A program made the position numbers and the translations under genes. From Gloeopeniophorella convolvens (Eukaryota; Basidiomycota; Agaricomycetes; Russulales): a DNA stretch of 64,000 nt. Under the pieces are notes generated by a model. That model was not told the DNA's origin. It ran no database searches and saw nothing but the letters and a program-made list of their open reading frames with translations. Positions within the stretch are counted from its first letter, which is position 1. Each line of letters starts with the position of its first letter. Shown in pieces: positions 1-10,155 of the stretch. The stretch covers positions 62,001 to 126,000 of the forward strand of contig WTXD01000040.1 in NCBI GenBank assembly GCA_022496205.1, in the 5' to 3' direction.

Positions 1-239
1 CAAGCGGGTGTAGGAGACGCCCACCACCCCCCTGGTCGGCGGAATAGTTAAACATCAGAGAAGATTGGTAAGAAAAGGGCATACTGCCTCCTTCAGCAAG
101 GATCGTTCACGAGAAAAGACCGGAAAGCCGATGGGAGCGGTGTGCAACGAGAAAGCCGACCGTTATGATTGCGCTGTGATTACCGGAAAGAAAGCGTGAA
201 GAGGTGACGGGTCCAGGATCCCCCCCCTCCTCACGCAGC
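1..239. other. 3' flank of the DHH1 gene; no gene seen
   Basis: This stretch lies downstream of the minus-strand helicase stop. Short open frames on both strands lack any recognisable motif. It probably holds the helicase 3' UTR. Confidence 0.5.
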
Positions 240-1902
240 TCATCGCTGAGCGACGGGAACTGGCCCTCGTGGGGCCGCTGCTGGGACCTGGCCGGCGAAC
301 TGTCGTGGAGGTTGTGCGGCACCTCCGTTTTGCCTTGCGCCAGGCTGTCCGTTCGTCTGGTAGACTGGTTGTTGAGCGTGAGCTTGCTGGCGTGGGGGTG
401 CTGGCTGAGGTTGGGGCTGGGGACGCGGTGCGGCAGCCTGCTGCTGCTGCTGCTGTTGTTGTTCGGGTTTCTGCGCGATCGGCTCGTCGATAGAGCCAGG
501 TGCGACGTAGAGGCCCTTGTCGATATGCTGTGGAATTGGCTGAATCTCTGTGCCTAGCTCCTGCTCAATCTTGTACAGGTTGAAGCGGTCTTCATATGTT
601 ACGAGATTGATGGCAATACCAAGGTGACCAAAGCGGCCAGAGCGGCCAATTCGGTGGAGATACGTCTCAGAGTTCTTGGGAAAGTCAAAGTTGATGACGA
701 CGTTGACCGCCTGGATGTCGATACCACGGGTGAGGAGATCTGAGCAGACGAGATTCCGGCAGACGCCATTGCGGAAGTCGTGGAAGACACGGTTGCGATG
801 TGACTGGAGCATCTTTGCGTGCGAGTAGAAACATGAGTAGCCCAGCTCCGTGACCTTCTTGGCCAAGAGCTCGACACGGTTGGTTGAGTTACAGAAGATT
901 ATAGACTGGTTGATTTGCAGCTATGAAGATGCGGGTCAGCTGGACCGAAGAGAAACCACAGAAAGTGCCCAAACCTTAGAGAAGAGGGTGTTGAGACAGT
1001 GGACCTTCTGCCGCTCCTCGACATAGGCGTAATATTGGGTCACACCCCGCAGTGTAAGTTCATCCATGAGATTAATCTCGTGAGGAGAGTTCATATGCTT
1101 GTCCTATCGGCGAGTCAGCTGATCGCGCGGCGAACACGCTGCTTGACGTACACACCTTGAAATCTTTTACGATAAGGGGGAATGTAGCAGAAAAGAGCAT
1201 GACCTGCCGGGTCTTGGGGAGATATGAGAGGAGCTGTTCCATGACGGGGGAGAACTCGGGCGAGAGGAGCTTGTCGGCTTCGTCCATCACAAAGATGGGG
1301 CATTCGCTGAAATCGGCGACGCTCTTGCCCGCAAGATCGAGGATTCGGCCGGGTGTGCCCACGAGGACATGCACAGCTTCTGATAGTCGGAGAATGTCGT
1401 CTTTGAGCGTGGTGCCGCCAGTGGTGACCATGACCTGGATGCCCATGTGTTTGCCGAGGATTTTGCAGACCTGGCTGGTCTGCAGAGCCAGCTCACGCGT
1501 CGGCACGAGGACGAGGGCCTGGATTTTGTTCTTGTTGACATCGACTTGTTGTAAGGAGGGGATGACGAAGGCAGCGGTCTTCCCTGTGCCGTTCTTCGCG
1601 CGTGCGAGGACGTCGCGCTTTGTGAGGGCGATAGGAATGGCCTCTTCTTGGATGGGGGAAGGCTTTTCGAACCCGGCTTCGAAAATGCCCATGAGAAGTT
1701 CGCGGCGGAGGAACATGTCCTCGAATTCGAGGCCCTTGGTGGCCTTGACATCATCTGTTTGGGGGCGTTCGTCGCGGGGAGGTGGGCGGAGACCTTGGCG
1801 CCAGTTATCGGCGGGGCTGTGTCATATTTTTCAGCGGCGCATGAACGGGGAATCAAAGGCTACTCACGGCGCTGTAGAGGAGGAACGTGTTGATTGGGAC
1901 AT
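240..1902 (-). CDS. DHH1: DHH1/DDX6-family DEAD-box RNA helicase
   Basis: Cytoplasmic ATP-dependent RNA helicase of mRNA decapping and translational repression (P-bodies; known partners of the family are Pat1, Edc3 and Not1). Four exons give 501 aa: 1868-1902, 1156-1816, 975-1103 and 240-920, all GT..AG and in phase. In order one sees [14 protein letters not shown] (Q motif), AKNGTGKT (motif I), PTRELALQ (Ia), VGTPGR (Ib), DEAD, SAT (III), and in the second RecA lobe [14 protein letters not shown] and [10 protein letters not shown] (VI). The start is set by exon 1 ([11 protein letters not shown]), which joins in phase to the conserved [18 protein letters not shown] leader. Length and core match the family. 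The C-terminus is a Q/A/P-rich tail with about nine consecutive glutamines, a low-complexity tail typical of fungal Dhh1. Identification is very secure. Confidence 0.97.
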
Positions 1903-3185
1903 TTATGGAGCGGAGGGTGGTAGAAGAGATATAGGCGGGCGGGATATAAGGCGCGGACGGGATGATGGCCAAAGCGAATTGTTTGACGACGGAAACTGGC
2001 GAAGCTGAGTATTTATGAGGCTGTCGACAGAGAGGTGCGTCGAGTGGCAGGAGAGGGCTGGTAGCGAAGCGCACAGAGGGTGTTTGGATGTCGAAAGCGG
2101 GAAAGTGTAGAGAGTTGAGAGAGCGGGTCGGTCGAGTCCCGTGAACAATTCGACGACAAATTCAGTTGCCAGCGCCACACCGGCCACACTCTCCGCTTCA
2201 ATCCCTCCATCCACTTTCTTTCCTCCTCAATTCTGGCCACAGCAAACGTGCATTGTGTACACTGTACTCGTGTGGTACATGCACCCTCTCTGCGCATTTA
2301 TGTTCTGACACTCCGTTGCGCCACGCAACAATGTTCCGCTAGTCAACCTCTCTGTCGACTTGGCCACCAGGTCCTTGATCAACACGAAGCCTTCTGTCGC
2401 GACAGTCATGCGGCGTCGCCCAAGCGGTGCGCACAGCAGAAGGAGATCACTAGCACTGCTGAAAGAACACGCTTTATGTATGAAGACGATGGCCGAACAA
2501 GTTGATCAAGGTCGATTTAATTGCAGGCCTGCTTGGCTGCGGGCTCAATATTGATGGTACGGCACGCCCGGCGCCACGCCACAAATATGGCTGCTGCGAG
2601 TTCAGGTGGCTGGCTTAAATGAGTCTTATCCGTTCAGTGCTTGCTTGTGTCTGAAACCTAACACGAGCAGAGCGACGCGCGATTGAGCGAGCCATGACGA
2701 TCGTGGCATGCAGCGGGAGAGGATGAGGAGAGAGAGATCCGATGATTGCTAAGAAAAGACGGACGGGCCTGGGCCTGGGAAGGACGCGGCGGCTAAGGCG
2801 TGAGACGGAGTGCCTGGGCAGCGAGTCCGCGTTCGCCGAGCTTGGCTTGCCACGGCTTGTTCTTCTCTGTCTGAGCTGCCTCCATTGCAAGCTCTGTGTC
2901 CCACGTCGCATGCCCTTGACGTGCTCCAAGCCGCCCGCGTGAGTTTTCCTGCCGCCCTCTGTCAGAAACCTGCTCATCAGTCCCCGGTCATCACCCCCAT
3001 CCTCGTCTCCAGTCAAGCCTGCAGAGCCCCCACTGCCAGATAAACCGCCTATCTAGTCGCTCATTTCCCCTCTTGCTCTCCTTTACCCGACGCTCTTTCT
3101 TCTCCACGCTCCTTACCGCCCTTGGTCCGTCGCCTCGTCATAGATCATCGGCCTTCTTGCACTGCAAATTCTATACAAGTTTGAT
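1903..3185. other. Divergent promoter region between DHH1 and the DUF7729 gene
   Basis: About 1.3 kb with no supported gene. The right end, roughly 3040-3180, is strongly pyrimidine-rich on the plus strand, as is usual just upstream of basidiomycete start codons, and fits the leader of the gene at 3186. No clear TATA box was recognised. Confidence 0.5.
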
Positions 3186-4591
3186 ATGTTTACACCTCCC
3201 CCATCACCTCTTCCTCCATCTTTGAAATCCTCTGATGGCGCTTCCACCTCCCCTGCTCCGTCTCGCTCTCCCTCACCGCTACCTACATCAGGACGGCAGT
3301 CCCTAACTCCACCTCCGCTTTCCCCGCCTCCATTCAAGCGCAGCTCTCGCGCCCGGAAATCGGAGAAGGACATGATCACGACCCAGGACCAGAAACGTCG
3401 CACTGCGGGCCGCACCCGCCTGGCAGTTATTCTGGTACCCCTTGTGCTCGCTCTGGTCACGCTCTCTGCCCGCTATGTGTCCCACCCGCTCATCATGGAT
3501 CTCTTGGCGGGCCCCTCACCAGAACCCCTGCCAAATTGGGGAGACTTCTCTGACTGGAGTGGGCATCCCGCCCACACGTTGCAGCGACGACAGAGCGGTG
3601 CGGCGCCCGCTAGCGCCCCCGCCCCGGCTTCTTCGGATTCAGGGATCACCTTCCCCTCCCTTAGCTCGGCACCCGCGTCATCCGCGACGCCCTCGGGCAC
3701 CCAGACCGCAGGCCAGAGCGCGCCCACGATCCCTACGTCGCCGCCCCAGCTCCCGAACCCGTTTCCCCAGCCGTTTGACACGACGCTGGGCAGCAACTTT
3801 ACGACCGACTCATGCGAACAGTTCTTTAACAACATGACACAATCCCTGCCCTTCCGGCAGTGCCGGCCGTTCTCGCTCCTCTCGCAGTCGTCCACTGCGT
3901 TCTTACAGGTCCGTGCCCCTGCCGCAATTCATTCTTCTCGTTGACGAGCTCGTCTCGTTTCTGTACAGGCTCAGAGAAACGTGACCGCGCTCAACATCGA
4001 TATCTGGGGCACCTGTAACACGTCCGTAGATTCAGATCAGTGCACGGACAACATGGGCTGGTTCGCATCACAGCTACCGATCGCCTGTTCAGAGGAGGAG
4101 AGCGAGAGCAACCAAGTGGTCGTACAAGCGCTCGACGGTGCGTTTCCGATTTCCGCCTGATGGTGGGACCGAGCAAGGCACTGATGCGCCGTGCAGGCTT
4201 GAAGGCGTATTCACTCATGCGCCAGGCGGCGTGCCTCGCAGACCAGAGCACGTCGGCGTACTGCTACATCGAGGCAGCGGCCGACTCAGACCCGTCGGAT
4301 CTGTACTTTTACTCGCTGCCGTTTGGCATCCCGCTGCCGAACACGACGACGCCGACTTGCTCCGGGTGCATCAAGAGCCTGCTGACGCTGTTTGCATCGC
4401 AGACGGACCAGATCGATGGCCTGAAACAGACATACGTGTCCGCAGCCAACCTGGCCGCGTCCAAATGCGGCTCGGGGTATGTGCAGAACGCGTCTGCGGT
4501 GTCGTCGGCGGTGTCGTGGTTCGGGGATAGGACGCACTCGTGGTGGACCGTCGGGGTTACGTTGTTCGCAGTCGCGGTGGGAGTGCTGTGA
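3186..4591 (+). CDS. DUF7729-type surface protein, N-terminal TM helix and C-terminal GPI-like tail
   Basis: Three exons (3186-3908, 3969-4137, 4197-4591) give 428 aa. Residues 1-75 are a Pro/Ser-rich cytosolic-type segment. A hydrophobic helix follows (LAVILVPLVLALVTLSARYV, about 80-99). Next is a Ser/Ala/Pro-rich stalk, then a cysteine-patterned domain beginning NFTTDSCEQFFNNMTQ..FSLLSQSS and including TPTCSGCIKSLLTLFA. The protein ends in a hydrophobic stretch (WWTVGVTLFAVAVGVL) with no basic tail, as in GPI-anchored proteins. The cysteine spacing and the YFYSLPFGIPLP block match the fungal DUF7729 domain as I remember it; its function is unknown. Several NxT/NxS sites suggest glycosylation. 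Having both an N-terminal helix and a GPI-like end is odd; the first could be a signal-anchor. Confidence 0.85.
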
Positions 4592-5521
4592 TTTCGCTCG
4601 CGGGTTCTTCTGGGGTGAGCCGCTATCATCTGTTTTTCTGTCCTTCACTGCACGGGGTAACTTTGGTGGGTTTATCTCTACTATGGAATTAGTTATGAGC
4701 ATTTTAGATGTCTGTTCTTCTGGCTCTATGTGGGCGAATTCACGCATTTGTGTTATTTATGTCGTAGGCGCACTATTCTTTTATCTGGTTTTGGTTCGGT
4801 TTTTTTCTGCTGTGGATGTGTTATTCTATTGGTCATGGACACGGCGGGCACCCCTAAATTTCATGATACCACTGCCGTCATCGATTTATCCGTAATGTCT
4901 GTATCATCTCTCACGATTCCATGTTCAATTATACTACCAGACTGCGCATGATGACGGGGTGCCGCTCGCGCTGTGCGCTCCCACCGAGTGTGAGAGCAGA
5001 GGGGAGGGAAAGGAGGAAACAGAGTTGGGCGGCCCTGTCGTCCTGATCTGGGTAGTCCGAGTCTCCATCGGATGACGTGAGGGATTGAATCCGCTGTTGG
5101 ACTTCGTTCCGCTAGTTCCGTGCCATCCTGACGCAGCCCCTGCAATTCGTCTGATTCAGCAGGATTCAGCCAGCGCCTGCTCACTTCTTTACGCCAGTCA
5201 GAATGCCGCAATGCTTCCCTCTCGTCCGGGGCCCCAGTCTTTCCACCCACCCATCCCCTCGCGGCCAGTCGCCAGCTATCGCCCTCGCAAGTCCAACTTG
5301 ACATCATTCTGATCTCTGCCAGCCGGCGGTGTCTCAATTCGTCGCAACCGTCAGCCGCAACTAGCAACTCGTCGCCTTGGTTAGGTACACCCTCCTCGGC
5401 TTCTGGCCGCCGTGCGCACACACGCTTCCACTGCCCTCCTAATCGTACCACTATAATCCCCCCATAAAAACACCCGCGCGCATCCCCCGCTTGCCTATCA
5501 ACTCCCCAGTATTTCCACCAG
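4592..5521. other. Intergenic: 3' UTR of the DUF7729 gene and promoter of the DUF1769 gene
   Basis: The first 350 bases are T-rich, consistent with a 3' UTR. Further right the plus strand becomes C/T-rich towards 5521. A 248-codon minus-strand open frame covers 4861-5607 but has no motif and overlaps the start of the next gene, so I do not call it. Confidence 0.45.
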
Positions 5522-7020
5522 ATGCCCCGCCTACGTGTTGTAGCTGGGCCGTCTACGGACGCGCTCGTACCCATCTCTGCCAACTCGGACGTCCCGCACA
5601 CCATCAAGTCCGATGCATTCGAGGGCCAGATCCTCGCCTACATCAAGGGCTTCACCGACGCGGACGGCAACGTCCTCCACAGCGAATACTTTGACCGCGA
5701 CGACCGCAAGGGCATCACCTGGAGCATCCAGGTCCAAGGTACGCGCCCGCCGCATCTATCCTTCCACGCATACCGCATGATATTGACCACGTCACCGCTT
5801 GCGTACGCAACAGGACGGTTCCTGCGCCCCATCTCCGCAGACGACGTCCTCTTTGGCAACACGTTCGACCGCCCGCTGAAGCTGCCCTGGGGCTCCAGCG
5901 CCGCGCTCAAATTCATGCAGTCAGTGCCCGAGCCCTTGACCGCGGCACGCGCATTCTGACATCATCCCATTCCTCGTGTTCACAGTTTCATCGACCCGAC
6001 ATTGGAACACGACCTGACCTCAAACACCAAGCCGTGGGCGCTCTCCCCGCTCGTCGCGACGATGCCGCACCTCGCGCACACGCGCCTCCCCGATGCGTCG
6101 CGCGAGCCGTCGCCCGTGCGCTGCCGCCGCCCGCCGCACGAGCTGCGCGCGGACGCGGTCGACCGCAAGGGCTGGCCAGCCTTCCCGCCGCCGCAGTCGC
6201 TCACGGACGACACGGCGCAGCTGCACCTTGCGCTGCAGCGCCCCGCGTCGTCGTCATCGTCGCCATCGCCATCGCCATCACCGCTCCTCTCGCGCGCCAC
6301 ATCGTCTGCCGAGTCGTCGCCCGACCCGGGCAGCTCCGCGAGCGCGTCGCCGAACCCGAATACCCTCGTCCTCGAGGAGAAGGAGAGGGAGAAAGAGAAG
6401 GAGAAGGAACGGAAGAAAAAGAACAGGCTGTCCGCGAGCTCGCTCGCGTCGAGGCTCTCGGTGGGCGGGCTCTCGGTGGGTGGGCTCTCGGTGGGCGCGG
6501 ACGAGCGGCGCGAGCGCAAGCGCGCAAGCGCGAGGACAAGCTCGTGCGCCATGCGAATGCGCTGCAGGAGCTGCGCGGCGCGTCCGCGCGCCGGACGTAT
6601 TTCCGCGACGCCGGGCACCGGCGTGAGCTCGTCTTTGGGCCCGAGGTGCGCGTTTCCTCCCCCACATCCACGAGCAAGGAGGCTGACGGCGCCGCGCAGG
6701 ACGTGTTCACGACCGACTTTTGCTACGGCTTTATCGACTTTGCGCCGACGCTCGCGCTGCACCTGCCCGGCGGGATCTCGTTCGACCTCATGCACTACTG
6801 GGACGGGCAGCCGGTGCGCTTTGTGTGCTGCGAGCGCCGGCGCGAGGCGGATGGCAGCGATAGCGAGGAGGGCGGCGGCGGTGCGGCGGACGAGCCGTGG
6901 GGGCGCGTGCTGTGGTGCGTCGCGATCGAGCTCGTACAGGACGACGAGCAGCAGCAGCAGCAGCCTCCTGCGGCGGCGAATGACCACCAGGCGCCGGGTC
7001 TCGAGGACGATGTCGATTAG
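5522..7020 (+). CDS. DUF1769-domain protein, reading frame interrupted
   Basis: Family of fungal UPF0590/DUF1769 proteins of unknown function. Exons: 5522-5738, 5814-5919, then 5986 onward. The N-terminal exons encode MPRLRVVAGPS..GQILAYIKGF and RFLRPISADDVLFGNTFDRP. The C-terminal part carries the domain hallmark FTTDFCYGFIDFAP..LPGGISFDLMHYWDGQPVRF, followed by a poly-Gln tail (EQQQQQQP) and a stop at 7018-7020. The two parts are in different frames. An exact 8-bp tandem duplication (6514-6529) sits at the break, and dropping one copy would join DERRERKR to EDKLVRHANALQEL. A 54-nt in-frame stretch (6646-6699, GTGCGC..CAG) inside the last exon is probably an intron. The alternative to a lesion is an extra intron with a weak GTGGGC donor near 6460. 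The middle is low-complexity (Ser/Pro runs, EKE-rich). Confidence 0.8.
6453..6497 (+). repeat. Three 15-bp tandem units in the DUF1769 gene
   Basis: Three consecutive 15-bp units (6453-6467, 6468-6482, 6483-6497), differing at one position, encode the repeated peptide LSVGG just before the frame break. Such repeats are prone to slippage. Confidence 0.9.
6514..6529 (+). repeat. 8-bp tandem duplication at the frame break
   Basis: GCGCAAGC occurs twice in direct succession (6514-6521 and 6522-6529). Because 8 is not a multiple of 3, the second copy shifts the reading frame between the upstream and downstream halves of the DUF1769 gene. Confidence 0.9.
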
Positions 7021-8509
7021 GCATGTCCGCTCGGACCAAGGCACGCACGCGGTCCACGGTCCACGTACCACCAGCACCATCCATACTCCGCCGCCCAACC
7101 AACCACCTCCAGCTGGCCCTTCTGCAGATCTTCGGCCGAGGCCCCCGCCTATCCCGTCTTACACTACACTACCCCGCTTCATAATCGTATACCCGTAATC
7201 CAGCGCCAGACAAGTACAGTAGCCTATCCAATACTCCTTTACTCCGTGATCACACCACAACGACGGCCCAGCCGGTCTGGCACAGCGCACTTTCTGCGTT
7301 CTGCCTTCTGCGTCGGCGCGCTTCGGGCGTGCCAGCGCCTGATCAGCATGAAACGTCCGTGCCTCCGTCTGTCTGTTCTCCGGGACGTGTCAAGTGCGCT
7401 GGGCTCCGTCCGAGGAGTCGAGTCATGCTGCCGCCCGGGGCGCGCGTGGCGAACCCACTGTCACCCCGAGCGCGGGGAAGAGCTGGCTGGACTCTGGAGT
7501 TGGAGTTGACATTGCGCACCCACTCGAGTCCGAGCCTCGTGCGCTGCCAAGTCCCAACGCGGCGCTGCTCGTAGGAGCATCGCTGGAAACGACAATCACG
7601 TGTACATGTGCATGAGCGCATACGCCCGGCGATGCCTTGCCTCGCCTGCTTGCATGAGCACATGCATACAGAGGGAGAACCGGGCATCGGGGCACTACCA
7701 CTCCTCGGGGCACGGCGCTGTGTAGTAAGTATGCTTACCTGCAGGTTGTCGATGCTTGGGCGCAGCGCGCAGCACAAGTAGGGGCGACCTCCGGGCCCGC
7801 CCTATCGTAATCATAATCATAACCACTATCGCGTTGGATGGATTCATCTCGACCGCGATGCATGATCCAGAGTCGCGCATCTCGGCTGCAGGGCGGGGGC
7901 GCATCGAGTTGTCCATGTCGGGTGTGGCCCCTGCGCGGCTGCAGCCGCGTATGTACACGGACACGATCGGGGATCGTGGGGATCTGGGGGTGCGGGTCTT
8001 GCGAGCGTCGTTTGCGACCGTGTTCCGTCCGCTGTGTCGGGGCCGGCCCACTTGCCCATGCGCAAGTACTTGGTCCGCTGGGCTAGTACTGCGTGCTGAC
8101 TGATGCGATGGCGCAGGCAGGCAGGCAGGCAGGCAGGGGCGTATGGCAAAAAGCGTGTATTTCTACGGGAAAGCAAGGCGAGCGCGCTGCCGCCTATGCG
8201 GAATACAGGCCTTTGGACTCTACACTACTAGCGACAACAACAATGAACAAATAATACACAAAGTGTACCGAAAAAAAATATACTACTAGACAAATACCAT
8301 CAATGCGTGCAGGCTTGCGGGTGATATCGGCAGATGTGTGGTGAACGTATCGTTGCGGGTGCGATTATGCGGGGGTACAATAGGGGTAACCGGAGAGACG
8401 TGAGGTTAGGATACGTTAACAACGAAAAGGAAGATAGAGTAGCAGAGGCGTCAGAGGGCGTCAGGCATCAAGCGGGCGTCGTGGAAAGGTGGAAAAAGGG
8501 GTGAGGAGC
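7021..8509. other. Intergenic between convergent genes (DUF1769 and DUF2156)
   Basis: Contains the 3' ends of both flanking genes. Region 8215-8300 is A-rich (GACAACAACAATGAACAAATAATACACA, then an A-run). No coding signal stands out. It holds the CAGG microsatellite at 8114. Confidence 0.45.
8114..8137 (+). repeat. (CAGG)6 microsatellite
   Basis: Six perfect CAGG units in non-coding sequence between two convergent genes. Confidence 0.95.
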
Positions 8510-10155
8510 TCATTGGCGCAAGCACTTGATGAGCTTGTTCACGCCGTCGAGGCCGAAGCCCTCATCAGCAGGGTAGCACACATACATGGGCATGTGCTGC
8601 GAGTGGAACTTGTTCTGCAGAGAAAGGGAAGCAGTCAACTACGTAGCCCGGCGCAAGCAGTGGCGCAACACGTACCCGGAAGTCCCCGCGCCGCGTGAGA
8701 CCGGTGAGGCCGATGACCTTGTTGTACGTCTTCGAGAGCCAGGTGATCTTCCAGCCGCTCAGGTTGTCGACGGGTGTGAGCGAGTCCGACGCGGTGATGC
8801 CGAACGTGACCGCGATGCCGCTGTGCCGGATGCCCGTGGGCGACGACTTGCCAGAGGCTCTTGACGAGCCGTCAGAGCGAAGAGGTGACTCGGAGCGGCC
8901 GGAGTCGACGCTCTGAGAGCGCGAATGACTCGATGAGGCCTCGATCTTGCGCGCAACCTCAACATCGGTCTTGGTCCACACGAACGCGCCGTCCTCCGAC
9001 TTGCGCTCGGAGTCCTCAGCACCCTCATCCTGGAGGTGGAGCATGGCGCGGTAGATGATCTCCTCAGAAGTACCACGGGGCGCATTGGGGAACGACGCCG
9101 CGTTCTTGATCTGATACTGCTTGTGGTTGATGCTAGCGAGGACGAGGATCGCAACGATGTTGTTGTCTTTCTCAGCGATCCAGTAGCGGCGGTGCTCGAA
9201 GTCAAGCCAGGGTTGGAAGGAAGTCTGCAATGGAAGAGTCAGACAGGGGCTCTCAGTTACACCAATAGAGGGGACTTACGGAAGCGATCTGGATGCCGGT
9301 CTTGCTCTTCTTCCAGTTGGCAATGCCTTCCTCGACCTGGTGCTTCATCTCGTCGGTCCACTCGTCACGCTGAACCTCCCGAACTTGCACGTTCTCGCGT
9401 TCGGCGCGGCGGAGGTTCTTCTTGAAGTCCTTGACCTCAGATCCTCCACCATGCGAATGAGCGAGCTCGACGACCGAGCGCGGGTCCAGGAAGTCCTCGA
9501 CGATGCAGCTCAATGTGCTCCACTTGAACTTGGAGCCCTCGGCACCGAGGACCTGCTCCATCTTGCCGTCAACACACAGCCAGATAACGCGGAGCTTTTG
9601 TGACTTGGCCCAGTCGATGAAGGCGGCGCAGGTTGCCTCAAGAGCGGCGGGGTCGGAAACGATCGGGTTGCCCCATGCGAAAATGAACGGGTCGGAACGG
9701 AGGTACCCCTGGACAGGGGGGAAGGATGACTGAGGGATGGGAACTGAAGGACGCCAGATCTTGTAGCGAGCAAACTCAAGCCAGGAAGTGGCAGAAGAGG
9801 AGCCGTACTGAGCGATCAGCTCTGCAATGCCAGCCTTGTCGCCTGAAGCATTGTCGGCCTCAACATCGGTGGCGAGTTGAGGTTGCGACCCCGAGGGCTG
9901 CTGGAAGTCGAAGTCTTCCGAGTCCACAGAGTCGTGGTGCTCGGGAGGGTGGCGAGACGACGCTACAGATTGTTGGGAGATAGATGGCTGGCGGGAGCGG
10001 GAGGTGTGTGTCGACTGCTCATCCTGGGAAGTTGTTTCTGATTCGGGAGCAGAAGAGGATTCTGAAGGGCGCCAGTAGTCGGCGAGTTTTGAGAGGCGGC
10101 CCTTGGTGTTAAGCTTGGAAGTGTCGAAGGGGAGACGAGAGAGAAGAGTTGCCAT
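8510..10155 (-). CDS. Free-standing DUF2156 (LPG-synthase-C-like) protein, candidate tRNA-dependent lipid aminoacyltransferase
   Basis: Three exons (9280-10155, 8676-9224, 8510-8614) give 509 aa; all junctions are in phase. Residues 1-100 are a Ser/Gln-rich disordered leader. From about 130 the protein follows the pattern of the phosphatidylglycerol lysyltransferase C-terminal domain (GNAT-like fold): DPFIFAWGNPI, LRVIWLCVDGKMEQVLG, FKKNLRRAEREN, then after the first intron TSFQPWLDF and RYWIAEKDNNIVAILVLASI. A Ser-rich insert (about 375-425) splits it before GIAVTFGITASDSL and the C-terminal HSQHMPMYVCYPADEGFGLDGVNKLIK. In fungi such domains occur fused to aspartyl-tRNA synthetase (ErdS, making ergosteryl-aspartate) or alone (ErgS, ergosteryl-glycine). 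No synthetase domain is present here, so an ErgS-like role is the best guess, but substrate and sterol specificity are inference. Confidence 0.82.

Noticed and set aside
4861..5607. Minus-strand 248-codon frame between DUF7729 and DUF1769 genes
   Set aside because: No recognisable motif and it overlaps the first coding exon of the DUF1769 gene.
5980..7098. Minus-strand 372-codon frame over the DUF1769 gene
   Set aside because: The plus strand carries the conserved domain and introns; this frame is an antisense shadow.
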